Below are positions 16,668 to 24,696 of a DNA stretch of 36,735 bases, piece by piece (within the stretch, counting starts at the first letter, position 1; the number at the start of each line of letters is the position of its first letter). This DNA comes from Prevotella sp. (GTDB lineage Bacteria; Bacteroidota; Bacteroidia; Bacteroidales; Bacteroidaceae): NCBI GenBank assembly GCA_017509155.1, contig JAFWQE010000099.1, positions 1-36,735 of the forward strand. Reading direction: 5' to 3'. Below the pieces are notes generated by a model. It saw nothing but the letters and a program-made list of their open reading frames with translations. It was not told the DNA's origin and searched no databases. Position numbers and translations under genes: made by a program.

Positions 16668-17444
16668 ATGATTGAAGTAAGAAACCTGTATAAATCGTTT
16701 GAGGACAAGGAAGTCCTCCACGACATCAATGCCACGTTTGAGAACGGCAAGACCAACCTCATCATCGGTCAGAGCGGATCGGGAAAGACCGTTCTGATGA
16801 AGAACATCGTAGGACTGCTGGACCCCACAAAGGGCGAAATACTCTACGACGGGCGCGACTTCGTGGCCATGAGCAAGCGCGAGAAGGTGATGCTCAGGCG
16901 CGAGATGGGCATGATTTTCCAGAACGCGGCGCTGTTCGACTCGCTGTCGGTCCTGGAGAACGTGATGTTCCCGCTCGACATGTTTTCCGACATGAACCTG
17001 CGCGAACGACAGAAAAGGGCCATGGACTGTCTGGACCGCGTCAACCTGGTGGGTGCAGAGAAAAAATTCCCGGGCGAGCTGTCGGGCGGTATGCAGAAGC
17101 GCGTGGCCATCGCACGAGCCATCGCACTGAACCCCAAATACCTGTTCTGTGACGAGCCCAACTCGGGTCTCGACCCCAAGACGAGCCTCGTCATCGACGA
17201 CCTGCTCCATGGCATCACACAGGACTTCCAGACCACGACCATCATCAACACCCACGACATGAACTCGGTGATGGGCATCGGCGAGAACATCATCTTCATC
17301 TACAAAGGCACGGCTGCATGGACGGGCAACAAAGACCAGATTATGACCTCCACGAACCAGAAGCTCAACGACTTCATCTTCGCCTCCGACCTGTTCAAGA
17401 AAGTGAAGGAGGAAGTGACGGGAGGGGGAATGGATGAGAAATGA
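16668..17444 (+). CDS. mlaF: MlaF-type ABC transporter ATP-binding protein
   Basis: 258-residue ATPase that powers the MlaE permease. All nucleotide-binding motifs are present: Walker A GQSGSGKT (34-41), Q-loop Gln86 in IFQNAALF, signature LSGGMQ (139-144), Walker B YLFCDEP (159-165) and H-loop His197. The ATG at 16668 follows 11 nt after the last AACTCCT unit of the cassette, so the repeat forms its upstream region. If mlaE and mlaF are one transcript, the S23 gene and its repeats are internal to that operon. Downstream is a short GATGGATGAAGGA tandem repeat and then an unrelated SH3 gene. Confidence 0.94.
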   Translation: MIEVRNLYKSFEDKEVLHDINATFENGKTNLIIGQSGSGKTVLMKNIVGLLDPTKGEILYDGRDFVAMSKREKVMLRREMGMIFQNAALFDSLSVLENVMFPLDMFSDMNLRERQKRAMDCLDRVNLVGAEKKFPGELSGGMQKRVAIARAIALNPKYLFCDEPNSGLDPKTSLVIDDLLHGITQDFQTTTIINTHDMNSVMGIGENIIFIYKGTAAWTGNKDQIMTSTNQKLNDFIFASDLFKKVKEEVTGGGMDEK

Positions 17445-17475
17445 TGGATGAAGGATGATGGATGAAGGATGAAAG
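17440..17475 (+). repeat. 13-mer tandem repeat GATGGATGAAGGA
   Basis: About two and a half copies follow directly after the mlaF stop codon. Low-complexity; no function seen. Confidence 0.5.
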
Positions 17476-17619
17476 TGTGGGTGTGACGAAAAAACAATGG
17501 GTGAAGGAATAAACAGTTATGCGTCGAATACGTCAAATAGAAACGAATGTTCCGAACCAGAATCGACATACAAGAATTTAGTTAGTGTTTTACAATTATA
17601 AATGACAAAAGCAAGACCT

Positions 17620-18054
17620 ATGAAGAAAATGTTTTTACTGGCCTTTGGCCTGTTGCTCTGCATCGGCATGGACGCGCAGAGCATGAGAATGGTGGTTGAC
17701 AGCAACGGCGACATCGTGGGACGGCTCGTCCGCATCAATGCCAGCACCTACACGGTAGATGTGCAAGACACCTACGACGTTCCCAAAGCCGGGAATCGCG
17801 TTGTAACCTTCAAAGCTGAGAACGGACAGGGCATCGTCTATCGCAAAGGCGAGCGCACAGGCAACATCAATGTGCGCAAGGGACCGTCTATCAAGACTGC
17901 CGTCGTGGGGAAGATTACCGAACCCGATGGTGTGCCCGACACGTTCCCCTGTCTGGGAAAGAAAAACGGATGGTACAAGATTCGCCTGGAAAACGGGACG
18001 ATTGGCTACGTGCGCGAGGACATGGTCAACTGGGACGGCATGAGTTCGTTCTGA
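17620..18054 (+). CDS. Secreted bacterial SH3 (SH3b) domain protein
   Basis: 144 residues from the ATG at 17620, which starts a signal peptide (MKKMFLLAFGLLLCIGMDAQS); an in-frame ATG at 17602 would add MTKARP and cannot be excluded. The C-terminal half is an SH3b fold: NINVRKGPSIKTAVVGKI, CLGKKNGWYKIRLENGTIGYVREDMVNW. Such domains often bind peptidoglycan or mediate periplasmic protein contacts. No enzymatic domain is attached. The gene is followed by a bidirectional terminator shared with the convergent adhesin gene. Confidence 0.85.
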   Translation: MKKMFLLAFGLLLCIGMDAQSMRMVVDSNGDIVGRLVRINASTYTVDVQDTYDVPKAGNRVVTFKAENGQGIVYRKGERTGNINVRKGPSIKTAVVGKITEPDGVPDTFPCLGKKNGWYKIRLENGTIGYVREDMVNWDGMSSF

Positions 18055-18139
18055 GCCGTCTCGCCCCTACACTGCCCCGCGAAGCCGCACCTTTTAGGGC
18101 TACCTTTGTCCCGTCAGGACTTGTATTATTACAAAAAAA

Positions 18140-18168
18140 CGCTGCCAACCCGCAACGGGCCGGCAGCG
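18140..18168. terminator. Bidirectional terminator between convergent genes
   Basis: CGCTGCC (18140-18146) pairs with GGCAGCG (18162-18168), with an inner CCCG/CGGG stem, flanked by an A7 run on the left and a T6 run on the right. It suits both the SH3 gene and the adhesin gene ending at 18195. Confidence 0.8.
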
Positions 18169-18194
18169 CTTTTTTACATGTCTGAGGTCTGCAA

Positions 18195-20771
18195 TCACTT
18201 CACGACTACCTTCTTGTTGCCCTTCAGGTAGATGCCCTTCTTTGTGGGCATTCCGCTCAGCTTGCGGCCGTCGAGTGTGTACCAGGTGGCGTTGCCGGGC
18301 ATGGCGGTCGGCGTGGCAGCCACTGCCGTGGGCGTGCCTTGCGCCGTGGTGGTGAACGTTGCCATGAGCGTTGAGGCCGGTTCGCAGCCTTCCTTCAGGC
18401 TCACCACCGAGAACTCGTATGTGGTCTCTGGAGAGAGGCCCGTCAGCAGCAGCGAGTTGCTGGTGGTAGTCTCGGTCAGCGTCTCGCCGGGTTCCACATA
18501 GTAGTCGTAGATGCTGAAGTTGTCCAAGTTCAGACGGAACATGTCGGTGCAGTTGAAGTGGCGTATGCCGATGTAGCCCTTGGTCATGTTGTAGGGATTC
18601 TGGCTCAGGTCGTAGGTGTACTCCACGTATTCTCCCGTGGCTTCAGTCTCGGGCACAATCTGTTCGATGAAGTCCTCCACCGCGTTGCCCGTGTTCGACA
18701 CGTAGATGGCAAAGTGCTCGGCAGCATAGTTGGGATCTTGCCCCCGCAGCCACACGCTCAGCGTTCCAGTCAGCGTGACTTGCGGCGTGATGAGCCAGTT
18801 GTCGGGCGTCAATATAGCACCGTTATAACTGGCCGATGTGGCGCAGGTGGTGCCCATGGTATAAACGCCGCTTTCTGCTGTAAATGCATACCAGCCCTGG
18901 CCGTCGCCGTCGGCATCGATGAGTGTCCAGTCGTCGGGAATGCCGTTCTCGAAGTCCTCGAAGAAAGAGTTCTGATAGTAGCCTGCCCTGCGGTAGCTCA
19001 CCTTATAGCTGTCGCCCCACCCCGTCCAGCTGATGTTGGCCGTCGTTGCCGATGGCACCACAGCCACGTCATAAGGCTCGGGGTTGGCAGCGGTTGTCAG
19101 GAATGCACAGGTAGCCCATTTGCCCTCGTGCTTGTAGGTGGTGCCGTAGATGCCTTGCACCTCCACGACGTAGATTGTCTCCGGGTCGAGCCCGTCGAGG
19201 GTGATGGGACTGTTCACGTCTGTCAGCAGCGTCCATTCTTCTGCCGGTTCATCTTCTGCCGGTCCATCTGTTGCCGTCCCTTCTCCAGTGATGGTCACAT
19301 CCACCTGGTCATTCTGATTCCCAAGGCTCACCTTGAACTCATAAGCCTTCCCAGCCTCAAACACATAGTTGTCCTGCCTTCCGCCAACGTTACCATTCTC
19401 CGATGCGATCCACATCTTGTCGCCAGGCGTCGGGTTGGTGATGCACCAGTCGTAGATGCCAGCTGGAATCTGGATGGTGACGCTGCCATCGAAGACAATG
19501 TTTGACGTGGTGAGCGAACCGTCGGCCTCGCTGGGTATCTTGTATTCAAACTCGGCGTATGTCTCTTCCGTTGCGTCGCCGCCTGTGGTCAGGGGACCCG
19601 TTGTGGGGATGATGGTGCCGTATGCCGTGGCGTCGGCATCGAGCAGCATCTGATAGCCAGAGCCGTCGCCCCACACATTGTTTGCCGTGAGGGTGACAAG
19701 CGCCATATTCGACTTGTCAATCTTTTTGTACCTCAGGTGGTAGCTGTCGGCCTCGCCTTCCCAGCTGATGTCTGCCTGCGTGGGTCCCACGTTGCTTGCC
19801 GTGAGGTTGGCTGGTGCGGGCACCGCGCGCTCAGTGTTCAGCGTGACGGCCTTGCTCCACGCGCTAAAGCCTTCCTCGCCATTCCTAAAGGCGCGCACCT
19901 CGAAGGTGTAGTCCAGTCCCTGCACCAGGCCGCGGTAGCGGGCAAACGGGCGGTCGGTGCTCTGCGTCATGCCGCCATCGAGACGATACTGCCACCTGTC
20001 GGCACCGTCGGGCTGGTCCCACGTAATGACGGCAGAGATGTTTTCGCCCATGTCCAACTCGTACTCCACCTGCAGGTTGACGGGCGTTGCTATAGGATTG
20101 TCAGTCACGGTGTATTCCACCGACCCTTCCATGGCACCAGTGCCCGTGAAGATTTCGTTGCCGACAGCATCATACACCGTGTAGCCACACTCGTCGTCAT
20201 ACGATCCGCTCACCCACTCGAAGCGGATGGCTCGGCCGTTGCATGCCTGGAATGTGCCAGTGTCTTCGCTGCCCGAGGCAAGCGTCAGCTGGGCAATGAC
20301 GTCGCCCGTGGTCACGTCGACCACGCGGATGTAACTGCCGTTCCAGCCGTCGCCATAGCTGTCGGTGAGCGTGTAGCTCAGCGTCACCATGTCGTCGGGC
20401 GAGCAGAGCAGGGTGCGGAAGCTTACCGTCTGGCTCCATTCGCTCTTGTTGCCGTCGTAGATGGCGCGCACCTTCACCTCATACTGTGTGGCGGCCTCCA
20501 GGTTGGTCAGCGTGTACGACTTGGTGTCCACGATGACGGTGTTCGCCTCGTCCTCGTTGATGCACACCTCCCACTGGGTGGCGTCTGAAGTCCAGCTCAC
20601 CACGGCCGAGTTGAGCGTCACATCGCTCACGGTCAGCCCCTCGGGCGTGGGATACGTGGGCACGGAGGAGCATACCGTCAGTTCATCTGCCTTCGCGCAG
20701 AAGGCGGACAAGACCGCGAGCAGCGTAAGCACGGCCCGCGACAGCAGTTTAGGGTAATGATTTCTGTTCAT
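18195..20771 (-). CDS. Gingipain/HagA-type adhesin with fibronectin III domains
   Basis: 858-residue surface protein. The start at 20771 gives a signal peptide (MNRNHYPKLLSRAVLTLLAVLSAFCAKA); a longer frame would run through the promoter. Fibronectin type III-like domains occur near 20-100 and 235-315 and again later. At about 362-495 is a domain matching the gingipain DUF2436/K-type adhesin module (NNVWGDGSGYQMLLDADATAYGTIIPTTGPL, IPAGIYDWCITNPTPGDKMW). A Cleaved_Adhesin domain (FFEDFENGIPDDWTLIDADGDGQGWY) spans about 600-754. The end (TWYTLDGRKLSGMPTKKGIYLKGNKKVVVK) looks like a type IX sorting signal. There is no protease domain, so it is an adhesin or haem/host-ligand binder rather than a gingipain. 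Confidence 0.9.
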   Translation of the reverse strand: MNRNHYPKLLSRAVLTLLAVLSAFCAKADELTVCSSVPTYPTPEGLTVSDVTLNSAVVSWTSDATQWEVCINEDEANTVIVDTKSYTLTNLEAATQYEVKVRAIYDGNKSEWSQTVSFRTLLCSPDDMVTLSYTLTDSYGDGWNGSYIRVVDVTTGDVIAQLTLASGSEDTGTFQACNGRAIRFEWVSGSYDDECGYTVYDAVGNEIFTGTGAMEGSVEYTVTDNPIATPVNLQVEYELDMGENISAVITWDQPDGADRWQYRLDGGMTQSTDRPFARYRGLVQGLDYTFEVRAFRNGEEGFSAWSKAVTLNTERAVPAPANLTASNVGPTQADISWEGEADSYHLRYKKIDKSNMALVTLTANNVWGDGSGYQMLLDADATAYGTIIPTTGPLTTGGDATEETYAEFEYKIPSEADGSLTTSNIVFDGSVTIQIPAGIYDWCITNPTPGDKMWIASENGNVGGRQDNYVFEAGKAYEFKVSLGNQNDQVDVTITGEGTATDGPAEDEPAEEWTLLTDVNSPITLDGLDPETIYVVEVQGIYGTTYKHEGKWATCAFLTTAANPEPYDVAVVPSATTANISWTGWGDSYKVSYRRAGYYQNSFFEDFENGIPDDWTLIDADGDGQGWYAFTAESGVYTMGTTCATSASYNGAILTPDNWLITPQVTLTGTLSVWLRGQDPNYAAEHFAIYVSNTGNAVEDFIEQIVPETEATGEYVEYTYDLSQNPYNMTKGYIGIRHFNCTDMFRLNLDNFSIYDYYVEPGETLTETTTSNSLLLTGLSPETTYEFSVVSLKEGCEPASTLMATFTTTAQGTPTAVAATPTAMPGNATWYTLDGRKLSGMPTKKGIYLKGNKKVVVK

Positions 20772-20813
20772 AGTGTTGATGTTTTTAAAATGAATGAATT
20801 GTTGATTTTCGCC

Positions 20814-20821
20814 ACAAAGAT
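20814..20821 (-). promoter_or_regulatory. -7 box of the adhesin gene
   Basis: Minus-strand TATCTTTG, a consensus -7 box about 43 nt before the ATG at 20771. A CTTG at 20843-20846 is a possible weak -33 box. Confidence 0.55.
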
Positions 20822-20926
20822 AAGAAAAAGCGAACAATCTGCCAAGTCTTTCCGTCAAAATCTTACGAAAAGTCACTCAAAAGATACGTTTTCGATGTTT
20901 TCGTCTTTAATCTCGTTTTTTCTCCG

Positions 20927-20934
20927 TAACTTTG
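20927..20934 (+). promoter_or_regulatory. -7 box of the metY-like gene
   Basis: TAACTTTG, exact consensus, 86 nt before the ATG at 21021. The leader between is GC-rich and can pair with itself in part (for example GGCCTCGGCATCAGCC on the complement). Confidence 0.55.
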
Positions 20935-21020
20935 CATCTCGAAGTGCAGGGCGAGGACGAGTCAGGCTGATGCCGAGGCCGTTCCCGCGCCGCTGATTGA
21001 TCATTACTAAAAACATAACA

Positions 21021-22346
21021 ATGGAAAAGAAACTCAGACGTGGCTCGCTGTGCGTACAGGCGGGCTACCGGCCCAAGAACGGTGAACCCATCGAGCTGCC
21101 CATCATCCAGTCTACGACGTTCAAGTATGACGACTCCGACGAGATGGCGCAGCTCTTCGACCTGAAGAAAGAGGGCTATTTCTACACGCGCCTGCAGAAT
21201 CCCACCAACGATGCCGTGGCGGCCAAGATAGCAGCTTTGGAAGGCGGCGTGGGATGCGTGCTGACAAGCAGCGGACAGGCAGCCAACTTCTACGCCGTTT
21301 TCAACATCTGCGAGGCGGGCGACCACATCGTCACGTCCAACGAAATCTACGGCGGAACGTTCAACCTGTTTGGCGTTACGATGAAGAAACTCGGCATTGA
21401 CTGCACCTTCGTCAGTCCAGAAGCCAGCGACGAGGAGATACAGGCAGCCTTCCGTCCCAACACCAAAGCCCTCTTCGGCGAGACCATCTCCAATCCCGGA
21501 TGCGCCGTTCTCGACATAGAGCGCTTCGCACGCATTGCCCACAAGAACGGCGTGCCGCTCATCGTGGACAACACCTTTGCCACGCCCATCAACTGTCGTC
21601 CCTTTGAATGGGGAGCAGACATCGTGACCCATTCCACCACAAAATACATGGACGGCATGGCCACTCAGGTGGGTGGAGCCGTCGTCGACAGCGGTAATTT
21701 TGACTGGATGACATGCACCCATTGCGGCGATTCATCGCTCTACACCCATTCATCTTCACAACCCAAATACCCCGGTCTGTGTACGCCCGACGAGTCGTAC
21801 CACGGACTGACCTACGTGAAGGCCTTCGGCAAGATGGGCTATACCACCAAGCTGGTGGCGCAGCTGATGCGTGACCTGGGCAGCGTTCCCTCGCCGCAGA
21901 ACTCATTCCTGCTGAACATGGGACTGCAGACGCTCCACCTGCGTGTGGCCCAGCACTGCAAGAACGCCCAGCGTGTGGCCGAGTTCCTGCACGACAACCC
22001 GAAAGTGGCGTGGGTGCACTATTGTGGACTGAAAGACGATGCCAACTATGAGCGGGGACAGAAATACCTGCCCAACGGCTCGTGCGGCGTCATCGCCTTT
22101 GGACTGAAAGGCACTCGCGAAACGGCTATCCAATGGATGGACTCGCTCGAGATGATCAACATCGTGACGCACGTGGCCGACGCCCGCACCTGCGTGCTCC
22201 ATCCGGCCAGCCACACGCACCGCCAGATGAGCGACGAACAACTGCGCGAGGCTGGCGTCGCTCCCGACCTCATCCGCCTCAGCGTGGGCATCGAGGACGT
22301 GGAAGACATCCTCGACGACATCCGCCAGGCTCTCGAGAAGATCTGA
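21021..22346 (+). CDS. metY: O-acetylhomoserine sulfhydrylase-type PLP enzyme
   Basis: 441-residue member of the Cys/Met-metabolism PLP family (fold type I). It most likely joins O-acetylhomoserine with sulfide to give homocysteine in methionine synthesis. Visible signatures: YFYTRLQNPTNDAVAAKIAALEGG (phosphate and Tyr contacts), TSSGQAANF, DNTFATPINCRPFEWGADIVTHSTTKYMDG with the PLP lysine near 207. The long insertion before the C-terminal domain and the length favour OAH sulfhydrylase over cystathionine gamma-synthase, but substrate cannot be settled by eye. The ATG at 21021 is chosen because MEKKLRRGSLCVQAGYRP is the usual N-terminus. The gene is divergent from the adhesin gene. Confidence 0.9.
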   Translation: MEKKLRRGSLCVQAGYRPKNGEPIELPIIQSTTFKYDDSDEMAQLFDLKKEGYFYTRLQNPTNDAVAAKIAALEGGVGCVLTSSGQAANFYAVFNICEAGDHIVTSNEIYGGTFNLFGVTMKKLGIDCTFVSPEASDEEIQAAFRPNTKALFGETISNPGCAVLDIERFARIAHKNGVPLIVDNTFATPINCRPFEWGADIVTHSTTKYMDGMATQVGGAVVDSGNFDWMTCTHCGDSSLYTHSSSQPKYPGLCTPDESYHGLTYVKAFGKMGYTTKLVAQLMRDLGSVPSPQNSFLLNMGLQTLHLRVAQHCKNAQRVAEFLHDNPKVAWVHYCGLKDDANYERGQKYLPNGSCGVIAFGLKGTRETAIQWMDSLEMINIVTHVADARTCVLHPASHTHRQMSDEQLREAGVAPDLIRLSVGIEDVEDILDDIRQALEKI

Positions 22347-22354
22347 AAAAGCGA

Positions 22355-22395
22355 CCATTAAGGAGTTCAGGAGTTCAGAAACGCCTGAAAGCCAG
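22355..22395 (+). repeat. Remnant of the AGGAGTTC repeat
   Basis: CCATTAAGGAGTTCAGGAGTTCAGAAACG contains two AGGAGTTC units like those in the 16-kb cassette arm, directly after the metY-like stop codon. Confidence 0.4.
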
Positions 22396-22406
22396 AGCTT
22401 TTATTT

Positions 22407-22510
22407 GCCTGCGGCGCTACACGAATAGGCATGAATAAACACGAATGCCTCATGAATTATTATTGAGACATTACATGTATATTCATGCCTATTCGTGTAG
22501 CGCCGCAGGC
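22407..22510. repeat. Intact 104-bp palindromic element with perfect 30-bp arms
   Basis: The left arm 22407-22436 (begins GCCTGCGGCGCTACACGAAT) is the exact reverse complement of 22481-22510 (ends GTGTAGCGCCGCAGGC). The 44-nt centre contains TGAGACATTACATGT, related to TGAGCCATTACATGT in the array at 2945-3425. This MITE-like element lies between two convergent genes and could also end transcription. No clear target-site duplication is visible. Confidence 0.85.
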
Positions 22511-22546
22511 TTTACATTTATCCCGCAAAGGCTGCCGTCCTTCGCC

Positions 22547-23506
22547 TCACTGCACAAACAGCGTGAACGACATGGTGTCGCCGCGATTGTTGCTGAAGAC
22601 GCCTTCATAGGTGCCGCCACTCACGAAAGTACCGTCGAAGCGTCCTGTCATCTGCCCTTCGTCGTTGGTTTCGGTGAGCACCATCTCGCCATCGCTAAAA
22701 AGCGTACCACGCAGATAAAGGCGCGCGCCGGAGCCGCTGTTGCGATAGTAGTAGGAGCCCGTAACATCGGAGCCGTTGATGTTCAGATCCATCGAGACAT
22801 TATAGCGGTCGATGGACCCCGACAACGAATAGACCGATCCGCGGCTCACCGTACTCTCCTCAATGACCGGCGCAGGCTCCTCCACCCTTTCTATGGTGGT
22901 CGACGACGGCTGACTGGCCGTGTCCATGGCATAGAGCTTCAGTTTCACATTGCCCGATTTGTGGGCGTAGTCGATGCCGCGTCCCGACAGCGATTTCCCG
23001 TCGCTGCCTGGCGCCAGCGCGATGACAAGGTCCTCCTTGCCATTCTTGCCCAGGAAGTGCAGCGAGTCACCACGCATCTCGCCCGTCAGCTGTATCGTGG
23101 TGCTCCATTTCAGGTTGGTGTAGGAGCAGGACTTCAGCCGTCCGTTGTCCTTGGTGAAGAGAATGCGGCACGACTGCGGGTCGCTTCCGCCATCGTCCCA
23201 CACGCCTTCATAGACGTAGGAACCGTCGGCAAGGCTGACCGTTGGCGCCGGTGTCTCCTCGTCTACCGGCGGAGTGTCGTGGGAACCGTTTTTAGACTGC
23301 CACCAGTAGAAGGCAATGCCGAGGACAATCAGCGAGGCCACCATGATGGCAATGAAGGCCCATACCGAGCTGTTGCTCTTGCGCGGCGGTGCAGGCGGAT
23401 AAGGACTTCCCGGCGGAACATCAGCACGTCGTGTTCCGCATACAGGACAAACCAGCTCATCATTCTGGAACTGGTGTCCGCAATGTGTACAAAAGGCTTG
23501 TAGCAT
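22547..23506 (-). CDS. Zinc-ribbon membrane-anchored protein
   Basis: 319 residues. An N-terminal zinc ribbon (CTHC at 6-9 and CPVC at 20-23) is followed by a proline-rich linker, a single helix (VWAFIAIMVASLIVLGIAFYW, about 48-68) and a C-terminal part rich in Gly, Ser and beta-type repeats: YVYEGVWDDGG..., YSLSGSIDRYNVSMDLNINGSDVTGSYYYRNSG and GRFDGTFVSGGTYEGVFSNN. This suggests an inner-membrane protein with the ribbon in the cytosol and beta domains outside. The family is not one I can name. A good promoter lies upstream on the minus strand, and the 104-bp palindrome lies just after its stop codon. Confidence 0.82.
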   Translation of the reverse strand: MLQAFCTHCGHQFQNDELVCPVCGTRRADVPPGSPYPPAPPRKSNSSVWAFIAIMVASLIVLGIAFYWWQSKNGSHDTPPVDEETPAPTVSLADGSYVYEGVWDDGGSDPQSCRILFTKDNGRLKSCSYTNLKWSTTIQLTGEMRGDSLHFLGKNGKEDLVIALAPGSDGKSLSGRGIDYAHKSGNVKLKLYAMDTASQPSSTTIERVEEPAPVIEESTVSRGSVYSLSGSIDRYNVSMDLNINGSDVTGSYYYRNSGSGARLYLRGTLFSDGEMVLTETNDEGQMTGRFDGTFVSGGTYEGVFSNNRGDTMSFTLFVQ

Positions 23507-23591
23507 AACGATGCGGGGCTGCGCCCCTTTGATGATTGATAAATGACGGCTGTCGTGCCGCCGTTATACATTATTCTATTATATGTGGCCG

Positions 23592-23622
23592 CAAATATAC
23601 AAATTATTGCTGACTTGACAAA
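23592..23622 (-). promoter_or_regulatory. Promoter of the zinc-ribbon gene
   Basis: Minus-strand TTTG (23619-23622), 19 nt, then TATATTTG (23592-23599): an exact Bacteroidota promoter, about 86 nt before the ATG. Confidence 0.75.
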
Positions 23623-23783
23623 GATATTTAGTAATTTTGGATAAAATCGCAAACCTTTTGTAAATAAAGGCTGTTCGGAGAATTGAGAAAAATCGGGGTT
23701 ACGAACAAGAGACCTTTCTAATTTCCTCACTCTGCTGTGATTTGCGTATCAAAGAACTCCCGACGCTGAGCCACCAGCCTGTT

Positions 23784-24005
23784 TTAATGGCTCTTTGTCG
23801 GGGACAAAGGTACGAAAAAATCTGTTCCTATGCTTTTTATTCCTTCACGATTTAGTTCTTGGCCATTCTTTAAGTCTTCAAGATATTTTCTACATTCTTC
23901 TTCTGTAACGAAATAGTCCTTGGGATTACAATATTTATTGTTGCCCTCCCATAAAGCAAATTCTAAATCTTTTAAATATGCATCGTATCGATTGAAGAGG
24001 CTCAT
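23784..24005 (-). CDS. Small hypothetical protein
   Basis: 73 residues, charged and with no signal peptide or membrane helix (MSLFNRYDAYLKDLEFALWEG...). I do not recognise it. It lies 56 nt after the DUF2442 gene in the same direction, so it may be part of that module. Its last codons overlap a CTTTGTC-GGG-GACAAAG hairpin and a minus-strand TACCTTTG box at 23805-23812, so the 3' end may not be functional as written. Base composition is AT-richer than the core genes, like the rest of the 23.8-25.6 kb island. Confidence 0.5.
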   Translation of the reverse strand: MSLFNRYDAYLKDLEFALWEGNNKYCNPKDYFVTEEECRKYLEDLKNGQELNREGIKSIGTDFFVPLSPTKSH

Positions 24006-24061
24006 GCAGTAGAGTTAATTACAAAATGCAATTATCTAAATCAATATTTCACAAGTATAAC

Positions 24062-24301
24062 TTACACTCCCACGAAGTCCAGCGCATTCCGCTTGATGAC
24101 GAGCGGGTAGCGTTCAGGATGCTGGAGGCTCTCGATTTCGAGGTCAACGTCAAGGTCGGGCCATTCGATGGCTTCAGGGCCGGACATCTGGACGTTCAAG
24201 ACGCTGCGGATGGGCGCGTCCTGCATCCACGGGATGCGGTTGTACGACAGGAAATAGTCGTGGCCGAGCACCGAGAGCATGATGCCCTGCGCGTTAATCA
24301 T
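24062..24301 (-). CDS. DUF2442 protein, putative antitoxin-side partner
   Basis: 79 residues with the DUF2442 pattern (LGHDYFLSYNRIPWMQDAPIRSVLNVQMSGPEAIEWPDLDVDLEIESL). The start at 24301 is preferred: its ATG overlaps the stop of the upstream DUF4160 gene by 8 nt, giving translational coupling, while the longer frame would overlap by 59 nt. DUF4160-DUF2442 pairs are widespread and are often listed as candidate toxin-antitoxin modules; which partner is the toxin is not settled as far as I know. Confidence 0.82.
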   Translation of the reverse strand: MINAQGIMLSVLGHDYFLSYNRIPWMQDAPIRSVLNVQMSGPEAIEWPDLDVDLEIESLQHPERYPLVIKRNALDFVGV

Positions 24302-24545
24302 CAATACGCTTGCCGATGTGCTGGCGGAATTGTTCTTTGAAGCTGTCTGCATATTTCTCTACGATTTTCTTAATTTCACTCAGTTTGTGTTCGGGGATGC
24401 CCGTGTTTCTGGCCAGTTCCACGCGGGGCTCCAGCCAGTACTTGGCCTCGTGGTCACCGCAGATGACGTGGATGTGCATCCGCTCCTCCTCGTTGGAGTA
24501 TATCTTGAACGTGTATTCGCTCTCTCGTCTGAATACTGGACTCAT
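24294..24545 (-). CDS. DUF4160 protein, putative toxin-antitoxin partner
   Basis: 83 residues with the DUF4160 core: VFRRESEYTFKIYSNEEERMHIHVICGDHEAKYWLEP, including the E-x-R-x-H-x-H-V pattern typical of the family. It is the first gene of a coupled pair with DUF2442. A TATATTTG box on the minus strand lies just upstream. The pair is next to a truncated mobilization gene, a common setting for such modules on mobile elements. Confidence 0.85.
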   Translation of the reverse strand: MSPVFRRESEYTFKIYSNEEERMHIHVICGDHEAKYWLEPRVELARNTGIPEHKLSEIKKIVEKYADSFKEQFRQHIGKRIDD

Positions 24546-24565
24546 AATATACTGTAATTTGGCTG

Positions 24566-24573
24566 CAAATATA
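24566..24573 (-). promoter_or_regulatory. -7 box of the DUF4160/DUF2442 pair
   Basis: Minus-strand TATATTTG, 20 nt before the ATG at 24545; no clear -33 box. Confidence 0.5.
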
Positions 24574-24654
24574 CGAAAAGTTTCTCAAATAATGGGTGTT
24601 TCAAAAGAAAATATTCAAAATAACGACTCTTTACGATAGAATAAGGATAAGGAA

Positions 24655-24689
24655 AAAGGGAACAAGTTATTAAAAAACCTGCTCCCTTT
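24655..24689 (-). terminator. Terminator of the mobilization-gene fragment
   Basis: On the minus strand, AAAGGGAGCAG and CTTGTTCCCTTTTTCC can pair over about 11 bp with one bulge around a TTTTTTAATAA loop, ending in a T5 run. It lies just after the stop codon at 24697. Confidence 0.6.
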
Positions 24690-24696
24690 ACTATGA

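Noticed and set aside
18085..18125. Another diverged copy of the 145-bp repeat (CTTTGTCCCGTCAGGAC)
   Set aside because: Similarity is limited to one short palindromic stretch and is too weak to call.
18558..19505. A 315-residue plus-strand ORF
   Set aside because: It is the antisense shadow of the adhesin gene, lacks motifs and has implausible composition. The same holds for long antisense ORFs over nnr, metY, mlaF and the M3 peptidase.
20935..21020. SAM-II or SAM-I riboswitch before the metY-like gene
   Set aside because: I could not find the conserved core sequences of either class; recorded only as a structured leader.
23640..23783. Possible transposase or coding remnant
   Set aside because: No frame gave a recognisable protein; left as unassigned spacer.
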